A stretch of DNA of 53,521 nt from JBFWYO01 sp050186335 (GCA_050186335.1 JBFWYO010000020.1:1-53521), one strand, 5' to 3'. Shown: positions 25,985-34,415, counted from the stretch's first letter. Notes: generated by a model not told the origin, from the sequence alone. Numbers and translations are program-made.

Positions 25985-26836
25985 TTACTGTAGACGGAAA
26001 TTCACGGGTATCTCGACCCACGCGGTGATCGGCCGGCCGGCCTGGCGCGCGGGTTCGAACTGCCATTGCGCGACTGCGGCGCGTGCCGCCTCGTCCAATT
26101 TGCTGTGGCCGGAGCTGCGCCAGATGCGCACATCGCGCGCGAAACCGCTGGCATCGACCAGGGCGCGTATCATAACCGTGCCCTCCTCCGACAGTTCCAC
26201 CGAACGGCGCGGATAGGACGCCGGCGTGGGCGGCGCGCGAAAACGCGGATTGGTGACCACCGGAATGTCGCCGTCGCCGGGTGGCAGGCTGGCCTGCTGC
26301 ACGTTGGCGGCGGCGTTCGAACCGATTGGATCGATCCGGTTCGCATCGGGCAACGCGTCGACCGGCGCGGGTTTGGTTTGCGCCTGCCTGACCTGATGCG
26401 GTTTGGCCACCGGTTTCGGCTTGGGCTGCGGCGGTGCGAGCGTGGCCGGCTGCGGCGGTGGCAATGTCGGTTCGGCGAGCTTCTGCGGCAGCGGATCTGC
26501 CGTGCGCGACAACGCCGGGTCCCTGACCGGCGTTGCCGGCGTCGGTTCGGCCGGAGCCGTTTGCGACGGTGTGGGTTCGGACTGTTCTGCCTCGGGTTCG
26601 GCCGGGCTGGCGGCCGTCGGACGCACGGCCAGCGTGTCGGCGGCCTGGGCGGCGGAGACGATCTCGATCACGAGGCCCGGCTGCGGCGCATCGTGGTCGC
26701 CGGCGTGGGACCACAACAGGTTGGCGACGACGACGACGATGCCGATGTGAATCGCGGCCGACAGCAGGCCCCCCGATGCCCATCCATGGGGCGCGGGCTC
26801 CGACAAGGCGGGGCGTTGGTGTGCCAGCGTCGTCAC
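25985..26836 (-). CDS. tonB: TonB energy-transducing protein
   Basis: 283 residues. One N-terminal membrane anchor (AAIHIGIVVVVANLLW) is followed by a long Pro/Ala/Glu/Lys-rich spacer that would cross the periplasm. The C-terminal TonB domain has YPRRSVELSEEGTVMIRALV, VRIWRSSGHSKLDEAARAAV and WQFEPARQAG. It delivers proton-motive force to outer-membrane receptors, here presumably the haem receptor encoded upstream. No exbB/exbD lie in the window, so these must come from elsewhere. It is 27 bases before hmuS and 112 bases after hemP. Confidence 0.95.
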   Translation of the reverse strand: MTTLAHQRPALSEPAPHGWASGGLLSAAIHIGIVVVVANLLWSHAGDHDAPQPGLVIEIVSAAQAADTLAVRPTAASPAEPEAEQSEPTPSQTAPAEPTPATPVRDPALSRTADPLPQKLAEPTLPPPQPATLAPPQPKPKPVAKPHQVRQAQTKPAPVDALPDANRIDPIGSNAAANVQQASLPPGDGDIPVVTNPRFRAPPTPASYPRRSVELSEEGTVMIRALVDASGFARDVRIWRSSGHSKLDEAARAAVAQWQFEPARQAGRPITAWVEIPVNFRLQ

Positions 26837-26884
26837 AATTTCCCGATCGTTGAGGCCACGCGAAATCGCGCGGCTGGATGTGAA

Positions 26885-26933
26885 GATTGGCTGGCTGGAT
26901 CGGCTGGGAGAGAATAGCCGATTGGCTGGCTGG
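26885..26933. repeat. Repeated GATTGGCTGGCTGG with a hairpin between hemP and tonB
   Basis: The 14-base word GATTGGCTGGCTGG occurs at 26885-26898 and again at 26920-26933. Between the copies, ATCGGCT (26899-26905) pairs with AGCCGAT (26916-26922). The hairpin lies in the transcribed leader between hemP and tonB and lacks a U-run, so it may affect mRNA processing rather than stop transcription. Role unknown. Confidence 0.6.
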
Positions 26934-26948
26934 TAATGCCGGTGCGGC

Positions 26949-27179
26949 CTACTTGGTCAGGATCAGTTTGCCGTTGCTGGTGATGCGCAGGCGGTATTCG
27001 TCCGACCCGTGCAGAATGACGATTTCGCGTTCGCCGCGGAACAGATCGACCGCCGGCACGCGCCGCGGCTGACGCCGCGGTGCGTTGTCCGGCCGTTTGA
27101 GACGCAGCGTGGCGGGACGATCTTCGCGCGCGCCCGCGTGCATCGGTCGGTCCGGCATCATGTACGTCCTCTTTTCCAT
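26949..27179 (-). CDS. hemP: Haemin uptake protein HemP
   Basis: 76 residues. The C-terminal half, from VDLFRGEREIVILHGSDEYRLRI to the end SNGKLILTK, is the diagnostic HemP domain. The N-terminal half is basic and variable. In-frame ATGs at residues 7-8 (27161, 27158) give a length closer to typical HemP (~60). It lies 13 bases after the receptor stop. HemP is required for haem uptake in several proteobacteria, and work in Burkholderia suggests it activates receptor expression. Confidence 0.93.
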   Translation of the reverse strand: MEKRTYMMPDRPMHAGAREDRPATLRLKRPDNAPRRQPRRVPAVDLFRGEREIVILHGSDEYRLRITSNGKLILTK

Positions 27180-27192
27180 GGCTCAGTTGCCT

Positions 27193-29298
27193 TTAGCGCG
27201 TGCCGACTTGCAGCGTGTAGCTGACCGCGAGCTTGAAGTTGCGGCCCGGATCGGGCACGCCGGACAGATACGGCTGGTAGTATTTGTCGGTGATGTTGTC
27301 GATGCCGGCATCGACGCGGAAGCCGGCCAGCCAACGGGCGTTCGGATAATTGTCGACGGTCGGCTGCCAGCTCACGAAAATGTCGTGGATGACGTACGAT
27401 TTGGACGGCAGCCCATCGACCGGCACGCGATCCTGGTCGGCTACGAAGATCGTGCGCGCGCCGAACAGCACGTCCCACATCGGGATGCGCACGCCGCCGG
27501 TGATGACCGCCTTGTCCGCCGGAACGGTCGTGAGGTAGGCGCCGGTATCGTCGTCGGTGCCGCGCGTGCGGCCGTAACTGAAGCCGAAGAAGAACCACTT
27601 CGCCTGATAGCTGGCTTCGACTTCGAAACCGGTGATCAGCGCATTACGGATGTTGACCGCCTGCGTGGTGAGCGGGAAGCCGAACACCGGATGCGGGTTG
27701 GCCAGCTGCAGGTCGATATAGTCGTCGACCGTGGTGCGGAACCAGGAGAGCTTGCCGAGCAGCTTGTCGCCCCTGAAGATGATGTCGCGGAACTTGAGAC
27801 CGAGGCCGGCTTCGATGCCTTGCGCCTTTTCGGGCCGCAGGTCCGGATTCGGGATGAAGACGTTCTGGAACGGCCCGAAATACGGGAAATGCTGGCCGCT
27901 GGCGTACAGTTCGGTCAAAGCCGGGGCGCGGAACGATTCGGTGTACTTGCCGTAGATCTGCAGCCACGGCAGCGGGCGCCAGGCGATGGCGCCGAACTTG
28001 GACAGGTTCGAATCGTCGCGATCGGGATTCAGCGAGCCGCTCGGATCGAGGCTGTAATAGTCCCAGCGCAGCCCGCCGAGCAGCGTGAATTGCTCCCAGA
28101 TCGTGAATTCGTTCTGGATGTAGACGCCGCCGATATCCTGGTTGGCGTCCGGATGCTGCAGGCGCACGCTGTTGTTGCGCCGCCCGGTCTGCATGTCGCG
28201 GTAATATTCGACGCCGTAGGTCAAAGCACTTTTGACCTTGCCGTCGAACATCGAGAACCGCGAGGTGTTGTAGATATCGAGGCCGGGCGTCGACAGCGTC
28301 GTGACGTCGTAGCGGCCGAGCGAGGTGGTGGAGCCGTCGACGATGCGCTCGGTGATGTCGATGATCGTGTAGTAGCCGCGCACGGTCAGATCGACCAGCG
28401 GCGTGTCGCTGCTCTTGTATTTGTAGGCCAGCGAGAAATTCTTCTGTTTGGTGTGGCGATCGGCGATCAGCGTGGTCACGTCGTCGCTGGCTTCCGTGGG
28501 CAGGAAGTTCTTGTCGTCGTAGATCTGCGCGCTGAACGTGAATTTGTGTTCGGGCATCGGCTCCCAAAGAATTTTGGTATAGCCGCTTTTCACGTTGTCT
28601 TTGGAATAGCGCACGTAATCGAGGTCGATTCCGCTCGGCGGATCGCCGGTGCGCGTGTTGGCCGAAATGTAGCGCGTGAAGTTGCCGACGATGCCGAGCT
28701 CGTTCTTGTCGCCCAACGCCGCGAACGCGGTGGTGCTCAGCATCGCCGCATCGTTGACGCCGAACAGCGCGAAACGGGTGCGCAGGCCCATATTGTTGCC
28801 GGGATCGAGATAATCGTGGTGATCCTTGAGTTCGAGCGCCACCACGCCGCCGATGGCGCCGCTGCCGTGCAGCGGGCTCGGCCCGCGTTCGATGTCGATC
28901 TGCTTGAGCGTGTCGGTATCGACGAAAATGCGGCCGCGATGGCCGGCGTTGAAATTGTTGCGCGCGCCGTCCAGGCGCAGGACGATGCGGTCGTCGCTGA
29001 AGCCGCGGATGTTGAGTTGCTGCGCACCAATGCGCGAGCCGGATTCGATTTCGACGTTCGGAATCGCGCGGAACACGTCGCCGAGGCTTTTCGGGTTCAG
29101 CGTTTCGATATTGCTTTTGGTCACGCTGGTCGACGAACCGAGTACGTTCACGTTTATTTGTTCCGTCTTCGTCGCCGTGCTGGTCACCGAATCGAGCTTG
29201 GTGATTGGCGCCTGAATTTCCTCCGCCAGACCGGCCTGCACCATCGCCAGCGCCGACAGGCTGACGCCGCCCGCCAAAACTCCCCGCCATCGAACCAT
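27193..29298 (-). CDS. TonB-dependent haem/haemoglobin outer-membrane receptor
   Basis: 701 residues. A signal peptide (about 1-25) leads to the TonB box region and a plug domain with RAIPNVEIESGSRIGAQQLN and IRGFSDDRIVLRLDGAR. A 22-strand barrel follows. The haem-receptor FRAP box (ESFRAPALTELY), a histidine in ASGQHFPYF just after it and the NPDL motif (PNPDLRPEKAQG) match the HemR/HmuR pattern for haem passage. The barrel ends NFKLAVSYTLQVGTR. ATG 29298 follows GGGGGATCC. It is the first gene of the seven-gene haem operon, behind the promoter and palindromes at 29407-29467. Confidence 0.94.
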   Translation of the reverse strand: MVRWRGVLAGGVSLSALAMVQAGLAEEIQAPITKLDSVTSTATKTEQINVNVLGSSTSVTKSNIETLNPKSLGDVFRAIPNVEIESGSRIGAQQLNIRGFSDDRIVLRLDGARNNFNAGHRGRIFVDTDTLKQIDIERGPSPLHGSGAIGGVVALELKDHHDYLDPGNNMGLRTRFALFGVNDAAMLSTTAFAALGDKNELGIVGNFTRYISANTRTGDPPSGIDLDYVRYSKDNVKSGYTKILWEPMPEHKFTFSAQIYDDKNFLPTEASDDVTTLIADRHTKQKNFSLAYKYKSSDTPLVDLTVRGYYTIIDITERIVDGSTTSLGRYDVTTLSTPGLDIYNTSRFSMFDGKVKSALTYGVEYYRDMQTGRRNNSVRLQHPDANQDIGGVYIQNEFTIWEQFTLLGGLRWDYYSLDPSGSLNPDRDDSNLSKFGAIAWRPLPWLQIYGKYTESFRAPALTELYASGQHFPYFGPFQNVFIPNPDLRPEKAQGIEAGLGLKFRDIIFRGDKLLGKLSWFRTTVDDYIDLQLANPHPVFGFPLTTQAVNIRNALITGFEVEASYQAKWFFFGFSYGRTRGTDDDTGAYLTTVPADKAVITGGVRIPMWDVLFGARTIFVADQDRVPVDGLPSKSYVIHDIFVSWQPTVDNYPNARWLAGFRVDAGIDNITDKYYQPYLSGVPDPGRNFKLAVSYTLQVGTR

Positions 29299-29406
29299 CC
29301 CGGATCCCCCGTACGTGTGGATTGTGATGGCTGGCGACCGGCCGAAATGGCGGTGGCTGGCTAGAGCATGAAATCGAGCCGCGTTGCGCCTTTGCGGCGA
29401 CCAAAA

Positions 29407-29467
29407 TGCGACTGCGAGTGACTCGCAATCGCAGCAATATAGCGAGCCGAGTTGCGAGTCAAGCGCA
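29407..29467 (-). promoter_or_regulatory. Haem operon promoter overlapped by two 7-1-7 palindromes (Fur-like operator)
   Basis: On the minus strand TTGACT (29462-29457) and TATATT (29441-29436) form -35 and -10 boxes with a 15-base spacer. A near-perfect 27-base palindrome centred on 29420 (core TGCGAGT-G-ACTCGCA, 29413-29427, outer arms TGCGA and TCGCA) covers the expected start of transcription. A second, weaker copy centred on 29460 (29453-29467, TGCGAGT-C-AAGCGCA) covers the -35 box. The 7-1-7 geometry is that of Fur boxes, but with GC-rich arms. Iron repression of haem uptake is the natural reading; the regulator is inferred. Confidence 0.6.
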
Positions 29468-29524
29468 TCCTGGAAAAATATCGAGTAACAACGCTGGTTT
29501 GGCGGAATGCCGGGACGCGGGCAC

Positions 29525-29551
29525 AAAAAAAAGCGGCCGTTGGCTGGCCGC
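29525..29551 (-). terminator. Intrinsic terminator after tRNA-Gly(GCC)
   Basis: On the minus strand GCGGCC and GGCCGC (29551-29546 with 29538-29533) form a stem with a seven-base loop. It runs into eight uridines (A-run at 29525-29532). It is 22 bases past the tRNA 3' end and insulates the haem promoter from tRNA transcription. Confidence 0.8.
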
Positions 29552-29573
29552 CTTTTACGCCTGTGGTGAAAAT

Positions 29574-29648
29574 TGGAGCGGGAGACCGGATTTGAACCGG
29601 CGACCCTCACGTTGGCAACGTGATGCTCTACCCCTGAGCTACTCCCGC
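29574..29648 (-). tRNA. tRNA-Gly(GCC)
   Basis: A 72-base cloverleaf plus encoded CCA. Acceptor GCGGGAG pairs with CTCCCGC, discriminator T. The D-arm starts TAGCTCAGGGGTAGAGC, the anticodon loop is TTGCCAA (anticodon GCC) and the T-loop is TTCAAAT. All glycine identity features are normal, unlike the tRNA at 41645. Transcribed towards lower coordinates into its own terminator. Confidence 0.95.
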
Positions 29649-29820
29649 GCAGCCAATTTCACGCCCTTCGCACCCCGCGGGGGCACGGAAGGCGGCGGAT
29701 ATTACTGTTTATCGCCCTGTTTGCAAGGCGCTTTAAGCGATGCCGCGGCACCGATCCGGGCTGGCCTCGGGCGCGGATTTTCCTTACCAGAGACGGCGGA
29801 AACCCGAACGGACGCGTGCC

Positions 29821-30336
29821 ATGCCTGTGACTCCCACCGAATTGCTGGCCCGGCTCGATGCGCTGGGCATCGCGACCAAAACCCATCGCCACGCGCCGGT
29901 CTTTACCGTCGAGGAAAGCCAGGCACTGCGCGGCGATCTGCCGGGCGGGCACTGCAAGAGCCTGTTTCTGCGCGATAAAAAGGGCAATCTGTTTCTGGTG
30001 GTGGCCGAGGAAAGCCGCAAGATCGAGCTGAAGAAGCTCGGGCCGCTGCTGGGCGCGCGCGGACATCTGTCGTTCGCCAGCGCCGAGACTTTATGGGACG
30101 TGCTGGGCGTGCGGCCGGGATCGGTAACGCCGTTCGGCCTGATCAACGACACCGAGCGGCGCGTCGCCGTGGCGCTGGACCGGGGCATGCTGGACCTGTC
30201 GCCGCTGAATTATCATCCGCTCGACAATGCCATGACCACGGCGATCGCGCCGGCCGACCTGCTGCGCTTCATCGAGGCACTAGGCTATCGGCCGGTGCTG
30301 CTGGACCTGACAACAAGAACGAACGTTCCTGAATAG
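29821..30336 (+). CDS. YbaK/ProX-type aminoacyl-tRNA deacylase
   Basis: 171 residues, the stand-alone editing domain that hydrolyses mischarged aminoacyl-tRNA, such as Ala-tRNA(Pro) for the ProXp-ala subgroup. Family signs are HAPVFTVEESQALRGDLPGG, the catalytic-lysine region CKSLFLRDKKGNLFLVV, and LWDVLGVRPGSVTPFGLIND. ATG 29821 (MPVTPTELLARLDALGI) gives the normal N-terminus. The substrate subgroup is inferred from overall similarity to the PrdX/ProX type. Followed by a short tandem repeat and then the thioredoxin gene. Confidence 0.88.
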   Translation: MPVTPTELLARLDALGIATKTHRHAPVFTVEESQALRGDLPGGHCKSLFLRDKKGNLFLVVAEESRKIELKKLGPLLGARGHLSFASAETLWDVLGVRPGSVTPFGLINDTERRVAVALDRGMLDLSPLNYHPLDNAMTTAIAPADLLRFIEALGYRPVLLDLTTRTNVPE

Positions 30337-30349
30337 CCTTTAGGCGCCC

Positions 30350-30390
30350 TGTCAGAACCCAGGCTTGTCAGAACCCAAGCTTGTCAGAAT
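30350..30390. repeat. 16-base tandem repeat, 2.5 copies
   Basis: TGTCAGAACCCAGGCT (30350-30365) is followed directly by TGTCAGAACCCAAGCT (30366-30381) and the partial copy TGTCAGAAT (30382-30390). It lies in the ~120-base gap before the thioredoxin-TPR gene. No function is evident; a slippage product is likely. Confidence 0.8.
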
Positions 30391-30456
30391 GGGGACGAGC
30401 CGCCATGTTCTACCCCAATCGACCCACAGGACGTTTTTTCCATCGAGGACCCGCGA

Positions 30457-31386
30457 ATGGACAACCTGATCGCCGGCGGCGCGCCCCAAGCGCCCCAGGC
30501 AGCCCTCATCAAAAACACGGATACCGCGCATTTCATGGCCGACGTGATCGAGGCGTCGCGCGATGTGCCGGTGATCGTGGATTTCTGGGCGCCGTGGTGC
30601 GGGCCGTGCAAGCAGCTCGGCCCGATGCTGGAAAAGGCGGTCAACGCGGCCGGCGGCAAAGTGAAGATGGTCAAGCTGAACGTCGACGAGAACCAGCAGC
30701 TGGCGCAGCAGTTCCGCATCCAGTCGATTCCCGCCGTCTACGCGTTTCTGGACGGTCAACCGGTCGACGGGTTCGTCGGCGCGCTGCCGGAAAGCCAGAT
30801 CAAGCAGTTCATGCAGCGCCTGATCCAGGCCGCCAACGACGGCGTCCCGCAGGAACCGTCGCCGATCGAGGAAGGCTTGGCCCAAGCCAAGCAGCTGATG
30901 GAAGCCGGCAACGCGCAGGATGCGGCGATCATCTATGCGCAGATCGTTTCGGTCGATCGCGCCAACGTGGCGGCGATGGCCGGGCTGGCGCGCGCGCAGG
31001 CGATCCTGGGCGACCTCGAGAAGGCCAAGGAATGGCTCGGCAAGCTGCCGGCCGATAAAGCAAACGACCCGGACGCGGTGGCCGCGCGCACGGCCATCGA
31101 GCTGGCCGAGCAAGCCGCGAAAGCCGGCGACCTGGAGGAACTGCAGGAAAAGGTGGAGCGCGATCCAAAGAACGCCGAGGCCCGCTTCGATCTGGCCAAT
31201 GCATTATATGCCGGCGGTGCGGCGGACAAGGCGATCGACCATCTGATCGAAATCGTGCGCCAGAACAAGGCGTGGAACGAAGAAGCCGCGCGCAAGCAGC
31301 TGGTGAAGATTTTCGAGGCGCTCGGGCCGATGCACGAGTTGAGCGTGGCCGGCCGGCGCAAATTGTCGTCCGTGTTGTTCCGGTAG
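30457..31386 (+). CDS. Thioredoxin domain plus TPR co-chaperone (CnoX/YbbN family)
   Basis: 309 residues. An N-terminal thioredoxin fold (about 20-125) has the active redox site APWCGPCK with Cys48 and Cys51 and the cis-proline in QSIPAVYAF. The C-terminal ~170 residues form TPR-like helices (EEGLAQAKQLMEAGNAQDAA, ARFDLANALYAGGAADKAI). E. coli CnoX lost the active CxxC, but many alphaproteobacterial members keep it, as here. The family protects proteins from oxidative damage and hands them to GroEL. First gene of a tight cluster with the LON-domain, Trm112 and DUF971 genes. Confidence 0.92.
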   Translation: MDNLIAGGAPQAPQAALIKNTDTAHFMADVIEASRDVPVIVDFWAPWCGPCKQLGPMLEKAVNAAGGKVKMVKLNVDENQQLAQQFRIQSIPAVYAFLDGQPVDGFVGALPESQIKQFMQRLIQAANDGVPQEPSPIEEGLAQAKQLMEAGNAQDAAIIYAQIVSVDRANVAAMAGLARAQAILGDLEKAKEWLGKLPADKANDPDAVAARTAIELAEQAAKAGDLEELQEKVERDPKNAEARFDLANALYAGGAADKAIDHLIEIVRQNKAWNEEAARKQLVKIFEALGPMHELSVAGRRKLSSVLFR

Positions 31387-31394
31387 CGATACCC

Positions 31395-32063
31395 ATGTCC
31401 GGCGAACTCCCACGCCTCAGCATCGCCGATCTGCCGACGGCATTGCCGATCTTTCCGCTGCAGGGGGCGCTGCTGTTGCCGGGCGGCGAATTGCCGTTGC
31501 ATATTTTCGAGCCGCGCTACCGCGCCATGATCGAGGACGCGATGCTGGCCGAGCGGATGATCGGCATGATCCAGCCGCGCGAAAAGGAAAAGCTGGAGCC
31601 CGACGACAAGCCCAACGTGTTCGGTATCGGCTGCGTCGGCAAGGTGACGGCGCACGACCGGCTGGACGACGGGCGGCATCTGATATTGCTGACCGGCGTG
31701 TGTCGTTTCCGCGTCAAACAGGAACTCCCGTTGTTCCGCGGCTATCGGCGCGTGGAGCCGGATTACGCGCCGTTCGCGACCGACCTGCACGACGACGGCG
31801 ACGCCGTCGACCGCAAGCAGCTGCTGGCCACGCTCGAAAAGTATCTGCAGCGGCGCAAGCTGGAGGCCGACTGGAAGTCGATCCAGGACACGCCGACGCC
31901 GAAGCTGGTCGCCATCATGGCCATGGTGTGCCCGTTCTCGCCGGGCGAAAAGCAGGCCTTAATGGAATCCAGCGATATCGCGCAGCGCGCGCGGACGATG
32001 ATCACGCTGATGCAGATGGACGCCGCCGCCCCGCCGGGCGACGGGCCGATCCTGCGCAATTGA
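31395..32063 (+). CDS. LON substrate-binding (N-terminal) domain protein
   Basis: 222 residues, starting eight bases after the thioredoxin gene. It carries the Lon N-domain only, without an AAA or protease domain: LPIFPLQGALLLPGGELPLHIFEPRYRAM, FGIGCVGKVT and RFRVKQELP. The stand-alone family is widespread in alphaproteobacteria and thought to bind peptides; no enzymatic role is known. ATG 31395 matches the family start. Confidence 0.92.
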   Translation: MSGELPRLSIADLPTALPIFPLQGALLLPGGELPLHIFEPRYRAMIEDAMLAERMIGMIQPREKEKLEPDDKPNVFGIGCVGKVTAHDRLDDGRHLILLTGVCRFRVKQELPLFRGYRRVEPDYAPFATDLHDDGDAVDRKQLLATLEKYLQRRKLEADWKSIQDTPTPKLVAIMAMVCPFSPGEKQALMESSDIAQRARTMITLMQMDAAAPPGDGPILRN

Positions 32064-32085
32064 CGCCGAACCGGACGAGGACAAC

Positions 32086-32313
32086 ATGAGCGACGCCGCC
32101 AAACCGGACCCGCAACCGAACGAACCGACCAAGCCCAGGGCGCAAACGGTCGATCCGAAGCTGCTGGAAATTCTGGTCTGCCCGGTGACGCACCAGCCAT
32201 TGCGCTACGACGCGGCCAAGCAGGAATTGATCAGCGACGCGGCCCATCTCGCCTACCCGATCCGCGACGGCATCCCGATCATGCTGCCCGAAGAAGCAAG
32301 GCCGCTCGAATGA
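32086..32313 (+). CDS. Trm112 family small protein
   Basis: 75 residues. Core segment DPKLLEILVCPVTHQPLRYD and DAAHLAYPIRDGIPIML, with one CP in place of a zinc knuckle pair, match the YcaR/Trm112-like family. In eukaryotes Trm112 activates methyltransferases; the bacterial role is unclear. It has a charged extra N-terminus of ~20 residues (EPTKPRAQ). Lies 22 bases after the LON-domain gene and 24 before the DUF971 gene. Confidence 0.92.
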   Translation: MSDAAKPDPQPNEPTKPRAQTVDPKLLEILVCPVTHQPLRYDAAKQELISDAAHLAYPIRDGIPIMLPEEARPLE

Positions 32314-32337
32314 CGCGGCCCGCGCGGCGGCGGCGCC

Positions 32338-32712
32338 ATGTCTGAAGCCTTCACGACCAAATTCTGGCCGACCGAAATCCGCCTGAAGCGGGACGAAAAG
32401 CGGCTCGAGATCGACTTCGACGACGGCAGCAAATTCTCCCTGCCGGCCGAGCTGCTGCGGGTCGAAAGCCCGTCGGCCGAGGTGCAGGGCCACAGCCCGA
32501 GCCAGAAGCAGATCGTCGCCGGCCGCAGACACGTCGGCATCATGGCGCTGGAACAGGTCGGCAATTACGCGATCCGGATCAAGTTCGACGACATGCACGA
32601 CACCGGCATCTTCTCGTGGAACTATCTGTACGAGCTGGGCAAGAAGCAGGCCGAGCTGTGGCGCGATTATCTGGCTGCGCTGGCCGCGCAGGGCTTGAGC
32701 CGCGACCCATAA
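32338..32712 (+). CDS. DUF971 / GBBH-like N-terminal domain protein
   Basis: 124 residues. WPTEIRLKRDEKRLEIDFDDG and the end segment DTGIFSWNYLYELGK are the hallmark of DUF971, the domain also found at the N-terminus of gamma-butyrobetaine hydroxylase and in ApbC/Mrp-linked Fe-S proteins. No catalytic residues are evident. It ends the four-gene plus-strand cluster and meets the ubiquinone hydroxylase gene tail to tail, 19 bases apart. Confidence 0.92.
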   Translation: MSEAFTTKFWPTEIRLKRDEKRLEIDFDDGSKFSLPAELLRVESPSAEVQGHSPSQKQIVAGRRHVGIMALEQVGNYAIRIKFDDMHDTGIFSWNYLYELGKKQAELWRDYLAALAAQGLSRDP

Positions 32713-32731
32713 AGCGCGCGCCGACGCGGCG

Positions 32732-34051
32732 TTAAAGCCGCTCGCCCTTCATCAATCTCGGCAATTTGCCTGTCATGCCCATGGCATGACGCATGAAGAA
32801 CCGCTTGACCGGCGGCAGCTTGTTCACCGCGGCGAGACCGACATCGCGCGCGATGCGCACCGGCGCAACATCGTTCGAGAACAGGCGATTCAACGCATCG
32901 GTCACCGCGGCGAGCGCCACGTTGTCGAAGCGGCGCCAGCGCTGGTAGCGAACGAGGACGTCTTCGGCGCCGATATCGAGACCGAGGCGCGCCGCGTCGG
33001 CGATCGATTCGGCCAGTGCTGCGACATCGCGCAGGCCCATGTTGAGGCCTTGCCCCGCGATCGGATGGATCGCATGGGCCGCATCGCCGATCAGCGCCGC
33101 GCGCGGACGCACATAGGTTTCGGCATGCATCAACGAGAGCGGATAGGACCAGCGCCGGCCGAGAAGCTTGACGTCGCCGTAATAAGCCCCGAAGCGCTGC
33201 GCCAGTTCGGCGGAAAATTGCGCATCGTCCAGCGCCAGGTAGTGCGGCGCCTGCGCCGTGCGCTCGGTCCAGACGATCGACGAGCGGTGGCGCGCGAGCG
33301 GATCGGGGGCAAGCGGATCGTCGACCATCGGCAGGACCGCGAACGGTCCGCTGGTCAGGAACCGTTCGTGCGCGATGCCGCGATGCGGCCGCTCGTGGCC
33401 CATGGTGCAGACAATGGCGGTTTGCGGATACGCCCATTCGGTGACCGCGATGCCGAAGCGTTTGCGCAGCGACGAGTTGCGGCCGTCGGCGCCTACCAAA
33501 AGAGTCGCGTCGATATCGCGGCTGCGTTTGCCGGCTTCGTCGAGCACGCGCACGCCGATGTGGCCCGGCCGCAGTGCGACATCGAGCGCCTGCGCGGGGG
33601 CGACACGCGTGACGTTGCGAATGCCGTCGAGCGCCGCGTCGATGGCGCGACGCAGCGCGAGGTTCTCGACAATCCAACCGAACGGCGCGCCGGCGAACTG
33701 TTCGCCGGCGGCGCGATGATCGTAGTGCAGGAACAACGGCGATGCGCCGTCGGACACGCGGATGTCCAGGATCGGCTGTGCGGCGTGCGCCATGCCGGAC
33801 CAGATCCCGACGCCGTCGAGAATGCGCTGCGACCCATAGGCGATCGCCGACGCGCGGCCGTCGAACGGCGCTTCGAGTGCCACATCCGGCTCGAGCCGGT
33901 CGAGCAGCAGGATATCGAGCCCGAGGCGGCCGAGCGAAGCGGCGAGCGTGCCTCCGATCATGCCGCCGCCGACGATGATCACGTCGTAGCGGTCGTGCAG
34001 CTTGGCCGGCGATCCGCTCGAGGTTTTGCGCGGGCGCGCAGGTTTAGACAT
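32732..34051 (-). CDS. UbiH/UbiF/COQ6-family FAD monooxygenase for ubiquinone synthesis
   Basis: 439 residues. FAD-binding YDVIIVGGGMIGGTLAASL at the N-terminus, the mid DG motif in LLVGADGRNSSLRKRFG, and ALIGDAAHAIHPIAGQGLNMGLRD, the family signature. These enzymes hydroxylate the aromatic ring of ubiquinone intermediates; which carbon cannot be told from sequence. The start at 34051 (MSKPARPRKTSSGS) has GGAG eight bases upstream. A 14-codon longer reading lacks one. Confidence 0.92.
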   Translation of the reverse strand: MSKPARPRKTSSGSPAKLHDRYDVIIVGGGMIGGTLAASLGRLGLDILLLDRLEPDVALEAPFDGRASAIAYGSQRILDGVGIWSGMAHAAQPILDIRVSDGASPLFLHYDHRAAGEQFAGAPFGWIVENLALRRAIDAALDGIRNVTRVAPAQALDVALRPGHIGVRVLDEAGKRSRDIDATLLVGADGRNSSLRKRFGIAVTEWAYPQTAIVCTMGHERPHRGIAHERFLTSGPFAVLPMVDDPLAPDPLARHRSSIVWTERTAQAPHYLALDDAQFSAELAQRFGAYYGDVKLLGRRWSYPLSLMHAETYVRPRAALIGDAAHAIHPIAGQGLNMGLRDVAALAESIADAARLGLDIGAEDVLVRYQRWRRFDNVALAAVTDALNRLFSNDVAPVRIARDVGLAAVNKLPPVKRFFMRHAMGMTGKLPRLMKGERL

Positions 34052-34240
34052 GGGTTTGGCTCCTGCAATCACGTTCGCGCCCGGCCGGCCCACTGTCTAG
34101 TGGGCACGGTGCCACGGTATGCGCAAAATCGGCGCCTCGCCTGCTCTAATAATGAGCAAACTTTTCGGGTGCTTAATTTTTAGGCTATTTAAATCGAACC
34201 GTTCGCACCTGCAATATCGAGCTTGGTCGGGTGATTCTAC

Positions 34241-34298
34241 TAACCTATTGATTTATTTTTCTTATTTGGATCTTCGGAGAGTTGGCACGGTTTTTGAG
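34241..34298 (+). promoter_or_regulatory. Sigma-54 promoter with IHF site upstream of glnK
   Basis: TGGCACG (34283-34289), four bases, then TTGA (34294-34297) matches the -24/-12 consensus TGGCACG-N4-TTGC except for the last base. The sequence TAACCTATTGATT (34241-34253) fits the IHF consensus on the opposite strand exactly and lies about 30 bases upstream, where DNA bending would bring NtrC to the polymerase. I found no convincing NtrC site pair. The ~365-base gap before glnK is AT-rich and otherwise empty. Confidence 0.75.
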
Positions 34299-34415
34299 TC
34301 CGTTAACGATGGCTTCATCTGTCGCGGTCGGTTCGCGCGTGCGGACCGGCAGCGCCGCGCGAGGCTCAGGCCGGGCCGGAATTCGGTTTGGTTCAAAACG
34401 TAAGGGGTAGCAAAC

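Noticed and set aside
27085..29364. A 759-codon open frame on the plus strand
   Set aside because: Antisense to hemP and the TonB-dependent receptor, whose protein features are unmistakable.
34080..34240. NtrC binding sites upstream of glnK
   Set aside because: Only scattered GCAC/GTGC half-sites are present (for example near 34105 and 34205) and none has the expected spacing.
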